Assembly: GCF_030849505.1 (NCBI RefSeq)
Contig: NZ_JAUJFI010000001.1
Coordinates: 101,900-165,899 of the forward strand
Reading direction: 5' to 3'
DNA from: Azospirillum isscasi
GTDB lineage: Bacteria; Pseudomonadota; Alphaproteobacteria; Azospirillales; Azospirillaceae
DNA length: 64,000 nt
A program made the position numbers and the translations under genes. Below are positions 45,412 through 56,500 of the stretch, one piece after another (positions within the stretch are counted from its first letter, which is position 1; each line of letters begins with the position of its first letter). The notes under the pieces are model-generated. The model did no database searches. It had not been told where the DNA came from and saw nothing but the letters and a program-made list of their open reading frames with translations.

Positions 45412-45584
45412 AGCGGATTGCGATCCGCTTCGGACCGCGACGGCGGTCCCGGCCGCCCATGCGACCGAAGCCCGCCTTTCGCGGGAACACAGTTCCCGCT
45501 GGCGGCAGGCGGATGCCATTGGCATCCGCTGAGAGCCGGCGAATGAGGCGATACGAGTCTGAAGCGAACGGACGTTCGCTTTAA
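45407..45584. repeat. 178-bp hairpin-rich repeat, right (inverted) copy
   Basis: This is the reverse complement of 42052-42229 with about 3 mismatches. It overlaps the last 5 bases of the RND permease gene and ends about 40 bases before the entC promoter. Together the two copies define a 3.5-kb inverted-repeat-bounded segment. Confidence 0.88.
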
Positions 45585-45625
45585 AGCCGAAAAAGAGAAA
45601 GTCCCGCGCCGGTTGCAAAAAGAAC

Positions 45626-45654
45626 TTGCGCGGGTTCGGACATACTCCTATATT
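45626..45654 (+). promoter_or_regulatory. promoter of the entCEBA-NRPS operon
   Basis: TTGCGC (45626-45631), a 17-base spacer and TATATT (45649-45654) form a good sigma-70-type promoter. The Fur box overlaps the last -10 base, so Fur binding would block RNA polymerase. Confidence 0.65.
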
Positions 45655-45673
45655 GCGAATGAGAATCATTCGC
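45655..45673. promoter_or_regulatory. Fur box 3 (siderophore biosynthesis operon)
   Basis: GCGAATGAGAATCATTCGC is palindromic except at its centre, with TT and AA extending the dyad on each side, and matches the Fur consensus at about 14 of 19 positions. It is the best of the three sites and lies 142 bases before entC. Confidence 0.85.
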
Positions 45674-45814
45674 AAGTAAATGCAGGCGCATTCAAGGGCT
45701 ACGGCAGAAGGCCGGCGATGGTTCCCGCGCCCACACGGACCGATGACGGCGCGCCTTTTCCCAACATGTCAACATCGTCCGCGGTGGCGGATGGACAGTG
45801 GAGGCCCGGTTTCC

Positions 45815-47059
45815 ATGGACGTTCTACCCCTGCCCGCCGGAGAGCGGCTGCCCGGCGGCCGTTCCGACCCGGATTTCGCCTTCGCCTCGCGCGGCCGCGT
45901 CCTGAAAGCCTACGGCGTGGATGAACGGCTGGACGTGGCGCTCGACGACCGCAGCTTCGCCGACGGACGGTGGGAGGAGGCGCTGGACCGCGCCTTCCGC
46001 CGCCGCAAGGCCCAGGGCGTCGAGAATCCCATCCTGGTGGGCGCCGTCCCCTTCGACGGGCGGCAGCACGCGCGCCTGTCGATTCCCCAGCATTACGATC
46101 ACGAGGACGCCGGCCTCATGGCCGCCGATCCGGACGCCGCCTCGCTGAACGCCGCCGCGCTGAACGCCATCGAGGAGACGGTGGGGCGCAGCGCCTTCGA
46201 AGCGGCGGTGGCCCGGGCGATCGGGCTGTTCCGCGACACGCCGCTGAAGAAGGTCGTGCTGTCGCGTCCGCTCGACGTGGAGGCGCGCGAAGCCTTCGCG
46301 TCGGGGCGCCTGCTGCGGGCCTTGCTGCGGCAGAATCCCGGCGCCTACGTCTTCTCGGCCCCGGTCGCCTATGGGCAGACGCTGGTGGGGGCGAGCCCGG
46401 AGCTGCTGATCCGCAAGACCGGGCGGACCGTGGTCAGCAACCCGCTGGCCGGCTCCGCCCCGCGCAGCACCTCCGCGGAGGCGGAGCGCCTGCGCACCGC
46501 CGCCCTGCTCGCCTCGGCCAAGGACCGGACGGAGCACCGCTACGTCGTCGATGCCGTGCGCGCCGCCCTCGCCGGCCATTGCAGCCGCCTGTCGGTTCCG
46601 GACGCCCCCAGCGTGATCCACACCCCGACCATGCTGCACCTGTCCACCGAACTGACCGGGGAGTTGGCCGATCCGACGGTGTCGTCGCTGCGGCTCGCCC
46701 ACGCGCTGCATCCGACACCGGCGGTCTGCGGCACGCCGACCGGCCTCGCCCGCGACGCCATCGCGCGGCTGGAGGGCTACGCCCGCAACTGGTACAGCGG
46801 CATGGTCGGCTGGATGGACAGCCGCGGCAACGGCGAATGGGCGCTGTCGATCCGCTGCGGGCTGGTCCAGGGCCGCCGGCTGCGCCTCTACGCCGGGGCC
46901 GGCGTCGTCGCGGACTCCACCCCGGCGGCGGAGTGGGAGGAAACGGCGGCCAAGCTGACCACCATGCTGAACCTGTTCGGCGTCGGGGCCGCCCAGCCGT
47001 CCAACGCCGCATCGAACGCCCCGTCCAACGCTGATGTGCCGGTGGGGATGGCGTCGTGA
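45815..47059 (+). CDS. entC: isochorismate synthase
   Basis: 414 residues of the chorismate-utilising enzyme fold (EntC/DhbC): [107 protein letters not shown] and [23 protein letters not shown] for magnesium and substrate binding. It turns chorismate into isochorismate, the first step to 2,3-dihydroxybenzoate. The ATG at 45815 is chosen for GGAGG upstream; ATG 45791 is possible. The C-terminal Asn/Ser/Pro tail is extra. It overlaps entE by 4 bases. Confidence 0.93.
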   Translation: MDVLPLPAGERLPGGRSDPDFAFASRGRVLKAYGVDERLDVALDDRSFADGRWEEALDRAFRRRKAQGVENPILVGAVPFDGRQHARLSIPQHYDHEDAGLMAADPDAASLNAAALNAIEETVGRSAFEAAVARAIGLFRDTPLKKVVLSRPLDVEAREAFASGRLLRALLRQNPGAYVFSAPVAYGQTLVGASPELLIRKTGRTVVSNPLAGSAPRSTSAEAERLRTAALLASAKDRTEHRYVVDAVRAALAGHCSRLSVPDAPSVIHTPTMLHLSTELTGELADPTVSSLRLAHALHPTPAVCGTPTGLARDAIARLEGYARNWYSGMVGWMDSRGNGEWALSIRCGLVQGRRLRLYAGAGVVADSTPAAEWEETAAKLTTMLNLFGVGAAQPSNAASNAPSNADVPVGMAS

Positions 47060-48687
47060 GCGTTGCCTTCACCCCCTGGCCCGCCGATGTCGCCGAGCGC
47101 TACCGCGCCAAGGGCTATTGGACCGGCGACCCGCTGACCGACGTGATCGACCGCCACCGGGGCGCCGCGGCGGAGGCCACCGCGATCCTCTGCGGGGAGC
47201 GCCGGTTCCGTTACGCCGACGTGCAACGCCTGTCGGCCCGGCTGGCGGCGGCCTTCCGCGCCCGCGGCCTGCGGCCCGGCGACACCGCGCTGGTCCGGCT
47301 GCCCAACCGCGCGGAGTTCCATCTGGTCTTCTTCGCCCTGCTGCGCTGCGGGGTGGTGCCGGTCAACGCGCTGAACAGCCACGGCCTTTATGAGCTGACG
47401 GCCTACGCGCGCCAGATCGAACCGAAACTGGCCGTGCTGGCGGCGGGCGGCGCTGCGGACCCGCTGGCCGCCCGGATGGCGCAAACGGTCGGACCGGAGC
47501 GGCTGCTGTTGCTCGGCCCCCCGGCGGAGGATGCGGTCGGTGGCTTCGCCTGGGCCGACGGCGACCCGCTGGCGGAGGACGACGGCGAACCGGGCCATGC
47601 CGCCGACCCGTCCGGCGTGGCCTTCTTCCAACTGTCCGGCGGCAGCACCGGCACGCCGAAGCTGATCCCGCGCACCCACGACGATTACCTCTACAGCGTC
47701 CGCCGCAGCGCCGAGATTTGCGGGCTGGACGGGTCCTGCCGCTTCCTCTGCGCCCTGCCGGCGCCGCACAACTTCACGCTCAGCTCGCCCGGCGCGCTCG
47801 GCGTGTTCCATGCCGGCGGCGCGGTGGTGATGGCCGGCGACCCCGGCCCCGCCACCTGCTTCCCGCTGATCGCGCGCCACCGCGTCACCTGGGCGGCGCT
47901 GGTCCCGCCCATGCTGTCGGTCTGGCTGGAGGCGGTGGGCGGCGGCGAGGACCTGTCGAGCCTGGAGGTCGTGCAGGTCGGTGGCGCCAAGCTCAGCCCC
48001 GCCGTGGCCGAACGGGTGCCGGAACGGCTGGGCTGCCGTCTCCAGCAGGTGTTCGGCATGGCGGAAGGGCTGGTGAACTACACGCGGCTCGACGACGATC
48101 CCTGGACGGTGGTCAACACCCAGGGCCGCCCGATGAGCCCCGGCGACGAGATCCGCATCCTCGACGCCTCCGGGCATCCGGTCCCGCCCGGCGCGGTGGG
48201 GGAGTTGTGGACCCGCGGCCCCTACACCTTCCGCGGCTATTACAAGGCCGACGCCCACAACGCCCGCGTCTTCGACGCCGAGGGCTTCTATTGCAGCGGC
48301 GATCTGGTCAGCCTGGCGCCGGGCGGCAACCTCGTCGTCTGCGGGCGCAACAAGGATCAGATCAACCGCGGCGGCGAGAAGATCGACGCGCAGGAGGTCG
48401 AAGACCTGCTGGCCGCCCACCCCGCGGTGAGCCACGCCGCCGTCGTCGCCATGCCCGACGCGGTGATGGGGGAACGGTCCTGCGCCTTCGTGCTCGCCCC
48501 GCCCGCCACCAAGCCTTCGGAGCTGCGCCGCTTCCTGCGCGGCCAGGGGCTGGCCGATTTCAAACTGCCGGACCGCTTCGTCTTCGTCCCCGACCTGCCC
48601 AAGACCGCCGTCGGCAAGATCGACAAGCAGACCCTGCGCGAGCGGGTGAAGACCGAATTCGCCTTCATGGAAACAACCGCAACATGA
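47056..48687 (+). CDS. entE: 2,3-dihydroxybenzoate-AMP ligase
   Basis: 543 residues of the ANL adenylation superfamily: FFQLSGGSTGTPKLIPRTHDDY (P-loop), APHNFTLSSPG (the Asn and Ser positions that select dihydroxybenzoate in DhbE), GMAEGLVNYTRLDD, YCSGDLV, GGEKIDAQEVEDLL and KTAVGKIDKQTL (catalytic Lys). It activates 2,3-DHB as an adenylate and loads it on the carrier domain of EntB. The GTG start overlaps the entC stop by 4 bases. Confidence 0.94.
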   Translation: MSVAFTPWPADVAERYRAKGYWTGDPLTDVIDRHRGAAAEATAILCGERRFRYADVQRLSARLAAAFRARGLRPGDTALVRLPNRAEFHLVFFALLRCGVVPVNALNSHGLYELTAYARQIEPKLAVLAAGGAADPLAARMAQTVGPERLLLLGPPAEDAVGGFAWADGDPLAEDDGEPGHAADPSGVAFFQLSGGSTGTPKLIPRTHDDYLYSVRRSAEICGLDGSCRFLCALPAPHNFTLSSPGALGVFHAGGAVVMAGDPGPATCFPLIARHRVTWAALVPPMLSVWLEAVGGGEDLSSLEVVQVGGAKLSPAVAERVPERLGCRLQQVFGMAEGLVNYTRLDDDPWTVVNTQGRPMSPGDEIRILDASGHPVPPGAVGELWTRGPYTFRGYYKADAHNARVFDAEGFYCSGDLVSLAPGGNLVVCGRNKDQINRGGEKIDAQEVEDLLAAHPAVSHAAVVAMPDAVMGERSCAFVLAPPATKPSELRRFLRGQGLADFKLPDRFVFVPDLPKTAVGKIDKQTLRERVKTEFAFMETTAT

Positions 48688-49559
48688 CCATCCGATCCAT
48701 TACCCCCTACGCCCTGCCCACCGCCGCGGAGCTGCCGCAGGACAAGGTGTCCTGGAGCTTCGACCCCGCCCGCGCGGTTCTGCTGATCCACGACATGCAG
48801 GACTATTTCGTGGCCTTCTACGGCGACGCGAACCCGGCCATCGTCAATTGCATGGACACGATCGTCCGGCTGAAGCGCCATCTGAAGGCGCTGGGCGTGC
48901 CGGTCGTCTACACGGCCCAGCCGCCGGTCCAGTCCGACGCCGACCGCGGCCTGCTGAACGACCTGTGGGGGCCGGGGCTGACGGCCAAGCCGGAGCGGGC
49001 AAGCATCGTCGCCCCGCTGGCCCCGGAGGCCGGCGACCGGGTGCTGACCAAATGGCGCTACAGCGCCTTCTTCCGCGCCCCGCTGGCCGAGATCCTGGCG
49101 GAGTCGGGGCGCGACCAGCTCCTGATCTGCGGGATCTACGCGCACATCGGCGTCATGCAGACGGCGGTGGAAGCCTTCATGCGCGGCATCAAACCCTTCC
49201 TGGTCGCCGACGCCATCGCCGATTTCACGCGCGAGGACCACATGATGGCGCTGCGCTACGTCGCGCGCAACGCCGGGCGGACGCTGCATTCCGACAGCGT
49301 TCTGGCCGCCCCCGCCGACGCCCTGAGCAAGGAGGGGCTGCGGCGCATCCTTCTGGCTTCGCTGGACGAGGTGCCGGGCGACGACGACAACCTGCTGGAT
49401 TTCGGGCTGGATTCCATCGCGGTCATGCAGGTGGTGGACCGCTGGAAAGCCGCCGGGGTGGAGGTCGGCTTCGCCGAGCTGGCCGCGCAGCCGAGCATCG
49501 ACGGCTGGTGGGCGCTGATCCAGCCCCGGCTGGCCGCCGCCGGGCGCGTCGCGGCATGA
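48684..49559 (+). CDS. entB: isochorismatase / aryl carrier protein
   Basis: 291 residues, bifunctional like EntB. Residues about 1-205 are isochorismatase (VLLIHDMQDYFVAFYG with catalytic Asp, TKWRYSAFFRAPLAEIL, ICGIYAHIGVMQTAVEAFM). The C-terminal about 75 residues are an aryl carrier domain with LLDFGLDSIAVMQ, the Ser that receives phosphopantetheine. It hydrolyses isochorismate to 2,3-dihydro-2,3-DHB and then carries DHB to the NRPS. The start overlaps the entE stop by 4 bases. Confidence 0.95.
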   Translation: MTIRSITPYALPTAAELPQDKVSWSFDPARAVLLIHDMQDYFVAFYGDANPAIVNCMDTIVRLKRHLKALGVPVVYTAQPPVQSDADRGLLNDLWGPGLTAKPERASIVAPLAPEAGDRVLTKWRYSAFFRAPLAEILAESGRDQLLICGIYAHIGVMQTAVEAFMRGIKPFLVADAIADFTREDHMMALRYVARNAGRTLHSDSVLAAPADALSKEGLRRILLASLDEVPGDDDNLLDFGLDSIAVMQVVDRWKAAGVEVGFAELAAQPSIDGWWALIQPRLAAAGRVAA

Positions 49560-50311
49560 TGGACTTCGCGGGCCGGACCGTCTGGGTGACCGGCGCCGGG
49601 CAGGGCATCGGGCGGGCGGTGGCGGATCTCTTCCACGCCCGCGGCGCCACGGTCGTCGCCTTCGACCACCGCTGGCACGACGGCGGCGAGCGGCCCTACC
49701 GCGCCGTGACGTTGGACATCGCCGACGCCGGCGCGGTGGCCGGGACCTGCCGGGCGCTGTTCGCCGAGGGCACGCGGATCGACGTGCTAGCGAACGTCGC
49801 CGGCATCCTGCGGGTGGGGCCGGTGGAGGCGATGACCGACGACGACTGGCGCGACACCTTCGCCGTCAACGCCGCCGGTCCCTTCCACATGATGCGGGCG
49901 GTGATTCCGGCCTTCAAGAGCGGCGGGAACGGCGGCGCCATCGTCAGCGTGTCGTCCAACGCCGCCCATGTGCCGCGGACCGGCATGGCCGTCTATGGCG
50001 CGACGAAGGCGGCGCTGACCAGCCTGACCATGACGGTGGGGCTGGAGCTGGCGCCCTACGGCGTGCGCTGCAACGTCGTCTCCCCCGGTTCCACCGACAC
50101 GGCGATGCAGCGCGCGCTGTGGAGCGGGCCGGACGGCGCGGCGAAGACCATCCGGGGCAATCCCGACCAACACAAGCTGGGCATTCCGCTCGGCAAGATC
50201 GCCACCCCGCAGGACGTCGCGGAGACCGTCGTCTTCCTCGCCTCCCCCGCCGCCGGCCACATCACCCTGGCCGATCTTCTGGTGGACGGCGGGGCGACGC
50301 TGGGGCGGTAG
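49556..50311 (+). CDS. entA: 2,3-dihydro-2,3-dihydroxybenzoate dehydrogenase
   Basis: 251 residues of the short-chain dehydrogenase family: [18 protein letters not shown] (NAD-binding Gly motif), [37 protein letters not shown] (Ser, Tyr, Lys catalytic triad) and [11 protein letters not shown]. It oxidises the EntB product to 2,3-DHB. A 4-base overlap with entB completes a fully coupled entC-E-B-A series. No phosphopantetheinyl transferase is encoded in the window. Confidence 0.94.
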   Translation: MMDFAGRTVWVTGAGQGIGRAVADLFHARGATVVAFDHRWHDGGERPYRAVTLDIADAGAVAGTCRALFAEGTRIDVLANVAGILRVGPVEAMTDDDWRDTFAVNAAGPFHMMRAVIPAFKSGGNGGAIVSVSSNAAHVPRTGMAVYGATKAALTSLTMTVGLELAPYGVRCNVVSPGSTDTAMQRALWSGPDGAAKTIRGNPDQHKLGIPLGKIATPQDVAETVVFLASPAAGHITLADLLVDGGATLGR

Positions 50312-50336
50312 GTATTTCCTTTTCAGGGATCATCCG

Positions 50337-50519
50337 ATGACCAACGACCATTACGTGAACCCCTTCGACGACGAGCGCCACGACTTCCTGGTGCTGGCGA
50401 ACGCCGCCGGCCAGTTCAGCCTGTGGCCATGTTTCGCCGCCGTGCCTGAGGGGTGGAGCGGCGTCTTCGGCCCCGCCGCGCGTGCCGCCTGCCTCGACCA
50501 CATCGAAACCGCGTCTTAG
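50337..50519 (+). CDS. MbtH-like protein, C-terminally short
   Basis: 60 residues: [38 protein letters not shown] matches the MbtH core with two of its three conserved Trp residues. Usual MbtH proteins (YbdZ about 72) end with a helix carrying the third Trp and a DxRP motif. Here the sequence stops after CLDHIETAS, so that helix is lost. MbtH proteins bind and activate NRPS adenylation domains. The gene sits directly before the NRPS, as expected. Confidence 0.88.
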   Translation: MTNDHYVNPFDDERHDFLVLANAAGQFSLWPCFAAVPEGWSGVFGPAARAACLDHIETAS

Positions 50520-50571
50520 CCCTCTCCCCAGAGGAAGAGGGAATTCAACAGTCGACATCGAGGACAGGGCC

Positions 50572-53500
50572 ATGCGCATCATCCCCCTGCTGGGCACGCA
50601 ACTGGGCATATGGCTGGCGGATCAGGTCGCGGCCCGGAAGAACGCCTACGTCATCGCCCACGCCGTCGAGCTGAACGGCCCCATCGACGCCGCGCGCCTG
50701 TCGCGGGCCATCCGCGACGGGCTGGCGGAGGCCGACACGGTGACCGCGCGCTTCGCCGAAGGGGAGGATGGCGGCGTCGTTCAGATCCTGGGCGGCGGCG
50801 ATGCGGCGGCGGAGCCGGAGCGCATGGACCTGACCGCCGCCCCCGACCCGGAAGCCGCCGCACGCGCCGTCATGGCGGAGGATCTGGCCGGCGACCTGCC
50901 TGCCGACGGAGGGCGCCCGCTGTGCCGCCAGATCCTGTTCGAGGTCACCGGGGCGGACGGGGCGCCGCGCTGGATCTGGTACCAGCGCCACCACCACATC
51001 ATGCTGGACGGTTACAGCTTCAACGCGCTGACCCGCCGCATCGCGGATCTGTATGGCGCCGCGGTCCAGGGGCGCACGCCGCCCCCCTGCCCCTTCGTCT
51101 CCGTCGCCGCGGTGGCGGAGGAGGAAGCGGCCTATCTCGCGTCCGACGCCATGGCCGGCGACCGCGCCTTCTGGAGCGGGCTGTGCCGCGACGTCCCGGC
51201 GCCGCTGACCCTCTCCGTCCAGGGCGCCAAGCCGACCGAGCAGCAGGCCACGTCGGAAGTGGTGGTCCACGCCGCCGCCCTGCCCGATCCGCTGGCCCGC
51301 GCGCTCGCCCGTCTGGCGGAGGGTTGCGGCGTGTCCGCCGCCGATCTGGCGATGGCCGGAATCGCGGTCTATCTGCACCGGCTGTCCGGCGATCCCCGCC
51401 CGGTGGTCGGCGTTCCCTTCATGCGGCGCATGGGCTCCGCCGCCGTCCATTCGGTGGCGCCGGTGGTCAACGTGCTGCCGGTGCGCATCGACCTGACCGG
51501 GGCCGACACGCTGGCCGAGGCCGCCAAGCGGGTGCGGGCCGCGCTGAAGGAGGCGCGCCGGCACCAGCGCTACGACGCCGAGCGCATCCCCCGCGACCTG
51601 GGGCAGGTCGGGTCGGGCAAGGCGCTCTACGGTCCGGTGGTCAATTACCGGATGTTCGACTACGACCTGGATTTCGCGGGGGTGGAGGCGGTCACCCACC
51701 ATCTGGCGACCGGCCCGGTCGATGACTTCGAGTTCGGCCTGATGACCCGCGGCGGCGGCATCGCGCTGGAGCTGCGCGCCGACCGCAGCCGCTACACGGT
51801 GGCTGAGTTGGTCCGCCACGCGCGGCGCCTGATCCGGCTGCTCGACGCCGCGGTGGCCGGCGTTCCTCTGGACACCCTGCCGGTGATGGCCTGGGACGAG
51901 GAAACGGCCATCGCCGCCTGGTCCGCCGGCCCCGTCTTCGCCGCTCCGGAGCGCCCGGCCACCCTGGTGGAGGTGCTGGACCATCAGGCCGCCGAGACCC
52001 CGGAGGCGGCGGCGCTGGTCTTCGGCGAGACGCGCATCACCTTCGCGGCGCTGTCAGGCACGGTTTCCCGGCTGGCGCGGCGGCTGATCGCGCGCGGCGT
52101 CGGCCCCGGCGACGTGGTGGCGGTGGCGGTTCCGCGCTCCGCCGACGCGGTGGTTGCCATGCTGGCCGTGCTGGCGAGCGGCGCCACCCATCTGCCGCTG
52201 GACCTCGACTACCCCACCGAGCGGCTGGCCATGATGTGCGAGGACGCCGGGCCGCGCTGCGCCCTGACCTGGACAGCGGTGGCCGGGCGGCTGCCCGCCG
52301 GGCTGGAGGCGCTGTGCCTGGACGACGCCGGCCTGCTGGCCGCCTGCGCCGCCCTGCCCGGCGCGCCCATCGCGACGGCGGAGCGGACGGCGACGCTGAC
52401 GCCCGCCCATGTCGCCACCATCATCTTCACCTCCGGCTCCACCGGGCGCCCGAAGGGGGTGATGAACACCCACGGCGCGCTTCTGAACCTGCTGCTGTCC
52501 CACACGGCGACGGTCTACGGCCCGGCGCTGGAGGCCGTGCGGCGGCGCCACGGCGCCCGCGCCCTGCGGGCCGCGCACACCCACTCCTTCGCCTTCGATT
52601 CCTCCTGGCTGCAAATCTTCTGGATGCTGCTGGGGCAGGAGCTTCACGTCTTCGACGAGGAGATGCGGCGCGACGCCCACGCCCTGGTGCAGGAGGTGCG
52701 AAGCCGGCGCATCGACGCCATGGACCTGCCGCCCTCCTTCTGCGCGCAGATGCTGGCCTGCGGCCTGATGGAGCCGGGCCACCACCACCCCACCCTGATC
52801 CTGATCGGCGGCGAGGCGGCCTCGCCCGCCCTGTGGACGGACCTGCGCGCTCATCCGGACCTGATGGCGGTGAACCTCTACGGCCCGACCGAGAACACCG
52901 TGGACACGCTGCGCGCCCCCGTGACGGTGGCGGAACGGCCGGTGGTCGGGCGCCCGGTCGGCAATGTGCGGGTGCATGTGCTGGACGCGCGGCTGCGCCC
53001 GATGCCGGTGGGCGCCGTGGGTGAGCTTTACATCGGCGGGGCCGGTCTGGCCGCGGGATATGTGGGCCGCCCGGGGCTGACCGCCCAGCGCTTCGTCGCC
53101 AATCCCTTCAGCACAGGCCCCTTCAGCACAGGCCCCTTCAGCACAGGCCCCTTCAGCACAGGCCCCTTCAGCACAGGCCCCTTCGGCTCGGGCGGGCGGC
53201 TCTACCGCACCGGCGATCTGGTGCGCTGGACCGGTGACGGGCAGATCGACTTCATCGGGCGCGCCGACCACCAGATCAAGGTCCGCGGCTACCGCATCGA
53301 GATCCCGGAGGTGGAGGCCGCCCTGCACCGCCTGCCCGGCGTGTCCGGCGCGCTGGTGGTGGCGGAGGCGGTGAACGGCAGCCACCGGCTGATCGCCTAT
53401 TGCACCCTGTCCGATCCCGCCGCCGGGCCGTCCCGCGCCCTGCTGCACGGGCTGCGCGAACGGCTGCCCGATTACATGGTGCCCGCGGCGCTGGTGGTGC

Positions 53501-56500
53501 TGGACGCCTTCCCGCTGACCGTCAACGGCAAGGTGGACCGGGCGCGCCTGCCCGCCCCGGCGGCGGAAACCGGCGGCGAGGCCCCCGCCACCCCGGCGGA
53601 GGTTCTGCTCTGCCGGGCCATGGCGAAGGTGCTGAGGCTGCCCGCGGTGGGCGCCGACGCCGACTTCTTCGCTCTCGGCGGCGACAGCATCAGCGCCATC
53701 GCGCTGGGCAGCGAGCTGCGCGCCCACGGCTTCGAGCTGCGCCCCCGCGACGTCTTCGCCGGACGCGACCCGCGGCGCATGGCGCTCGCCCTGAAGGCTC
53801 CCGTTGCGGAGAAGCGCGCGGACCCGGCGCGGCCCACCGCCGATCTCGCGGCACTGGAGGCCCGCCATGGGCCGGTCGCCGCGGCGGTGCCGCTGCTGCC
53901 CTTGCAGAAGGGCATGCTGTTCCAGAGCCAGCTCGGCGGGAAGGCCAGCGCCTACAACGCCTTCACCGCCCTCGACCTCGACGGGTCGCTGGACGCGGAG
54001 CGGCTGTGCCGCGCCTTCGACGCGGTGCTGCGCCGCCACCCGCAGCTTGCCGGGCTGTTCGACCATGACGGGCGCGGCGAACCCCTGCTGGTCGTCCCCG
54101 CCCTGCCGGACGGCGGCGAAGGGCTGTGGCCCGTCGAGCGGCACGACCTGTCGGGGCTGGCGCCGGAGGCCCGTGCCGCGGAACTGGCCCGCATCGAGGC
54201 CGCGGCGGCGGAACGCGCCAACCCGACCGACCGCTTTCTGGGGCTGGTCAAGGCCGTTCTGGTGCGGACCGCACCGGACCGCCACCGGCTGTTGATCGCC
54301 GTGCATCATCTGGTGGTGGACGGCTGGTCCACGCCGCTGCTGCTGCGCGACCTGCTGACCGCCTATGGCCGCGGCCCGGAGGCGCTGACGCCGCCCGCCA
54401 TCGGCTATCCGGTGGTGGTGGAGGGCCTGCTGGCCCGCGACGGCACGGACAGCCGGGCCGCCTGGAGCGCCGCCCTGTCCGGCGCCGTTCCCACCGTTCT
54501 GTTCGACCCCGCCCGGACCGGCGGCGACGCGCCGATGATCGAGGCGGAACTGGCCCTGCCGGCGGACCTGACCGACGCCCTGCTCGCCCGGCTGCGGGCC
54601 GACGGGCTGACCCTGAACGCGCTGATGCAGGCGGTGTGGGCGCTGGTGCTGGGCAATCTGGCCGGGCGCGACGACGTGCTGTTCGGCACGCCGGTCTCCG
54701 GACGCTCCGGCGCCGTTCCCGGCGTGGAGGAGCAGGTCGGCCTGTTCCTGAACACCCTGCCGGTGCGGGTGGCGCTGGACCCGGCGCGGCCGCTGTGGGC
54801 GCAGCTTCCGGCCATTCAGGACCGTCACATCGCGCTGATGGAGCAAGACGGGCTGGGCCTGTCGGAGCTTCAGGCGATGGCCGGCGGCGGCGCGCTGTTC
54901 GACACGCTGCTGGTCGTGGAGAACTACCCGGACGGCGGATACGAGGCCCTCGACCTCGGCGGCGTGCGGGTGGCCGGGGTGCACAACCGCGGCTACAGCC
55001 ATTATCCGCTGGCCCTGCTGGTCCTGCCGGGCCGCGAGCTGACCCTGCTGGTGGAGAACCGCGGCGCGGTCCCCGACGCGCGGGCGCTGGCGGAGCGGGT
55101 CCGCGGCCTGCTCGACGCGCTGGTCCGCTGCCCGGACATGCCGGTCGCCGCCCTGCCGATGCCGACGGAGGGGGAGCGGCGCCGGCTCGCCGCGGTGAAC
55201 GCCACGGCGCGGGCGGTACCCTGGACGACGCTGCGCGGTCTTCTGACCGCCCAGGCGGCGCGCACGCCGAACGCCGTCGCCCTGGTGGACGAGCGGGAGA
55301 GCCTGACCTTCCGCGAGGTGCGGCGGCGGGTGGCCGGTCTGGCCGGGCGGCTGCGCGCCATGGGGGTGCGCCCCGGCGACGTGGTGGCGGTGGGACTGCC
55401 GCGCTCCGCCGCGCTCAGCCTGTCGATCCTGGCGGTGATCGAGGCGGGGGCGGCCTATCTGCCGCTGGACCTCGGCTATCCGGCGGAGCGGCTGGGCTTC
55501 ATGCTGTCCGACGCCCGCCCGCGGGCGCTGATGACCGACGCCACGTCACGCGCCCTGTTCGGCGATGCGGTGCCGGTGCTGTCCGTCGATGAGGCCGCGG
55601 GGGAGACGGAGGACTCGCTTGCCCCCGCGGATGGACTGACGCCGGACCATCCCGCCTACGTCATCTACACCAGCGGCACCACCGGGCGGCCCAAGGGCGT
55701 GGCGGTGTCGCACGGCGCCATCGTCAACCGCATCCTGTGGATGCAGAACGAATACCCGCTGGGGCCGGAAGACGCGATCCTGCAGAAGACTCCCTGCGGC
55801 TTCGATGTGTCGGTGTGGGAGTTCTTCTGGTCCTTCCTGGTCGGCGCAAGGCTGGTCATGGCGCCGCCCGAGGCCCACCGCGACCCGGCGGCGCTGGTCC
55901 GGCTGATCGAGGACCACCGCGTCACCACCCTCCATTTCGTGCCGTCGATGCTGGCCCTCTTCACCGCCAGCGTGATCGAATCCCACGGCCCCGACGCCCC
56001 GGTTTGCGCCAGCCTGACCCGTGTCTTCTGCAGCGGCGAGGCGCTGGGGCGGAGCCTGTCGCGCGCCTTCACCGACCGCTTCGCCGCGGAGCTTCACAAC
56101 CTCTACGGCCCGACCGAAGCGGCGGTGGACGTCACCTATTGCCCGGCCTCCGGCGCCTGGATCGCGGGGGACGGCGGCGTTCCCATCGGCAAACCGGTGT
56201 GGAACACGCAGCTCCGCATCCTCGACCACGCCCTGCGCCCGGTCCCGCCGGGAGCGGTGGGGGAGCTGTATCTGTGCGGCGACCAGCTCGCCATCGGCTA
56301 TCTCGGGCGGCCCGGCCTGACCGCCTCGCGCTTCGTCGCCGATCCCTTCGACCATGGGCGGCGGATGTACCGCACCGGCGACCTCGCCCGCTGGCTGCCG
56401 GACGGTTCGGTCGAGTATCTGGGCCGCACCGACCATCAGGTGAAGATTCGCGGCCAGCGCATCGAGCTGGGCGAGATCGAAAGCGCGCTGGCCGCCCTGC

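Noticed and set aside
50521..50541. Short CCCTCT...AGAGGG dyad before the NRPS as a terminator
   Set aside because: It lies inside the MbtH-NRPS gap, where the genes are expected to be co-transcribed, and has no T-tract; it fits a REP-like remnant.
52054..55002. Long minus-strand frame opposite the NRPS with ACAEG repeats
   Set aside because: The repeats are the complement of the NRPS FSTGP array, and the NRPS frame has all catalytic motifs.
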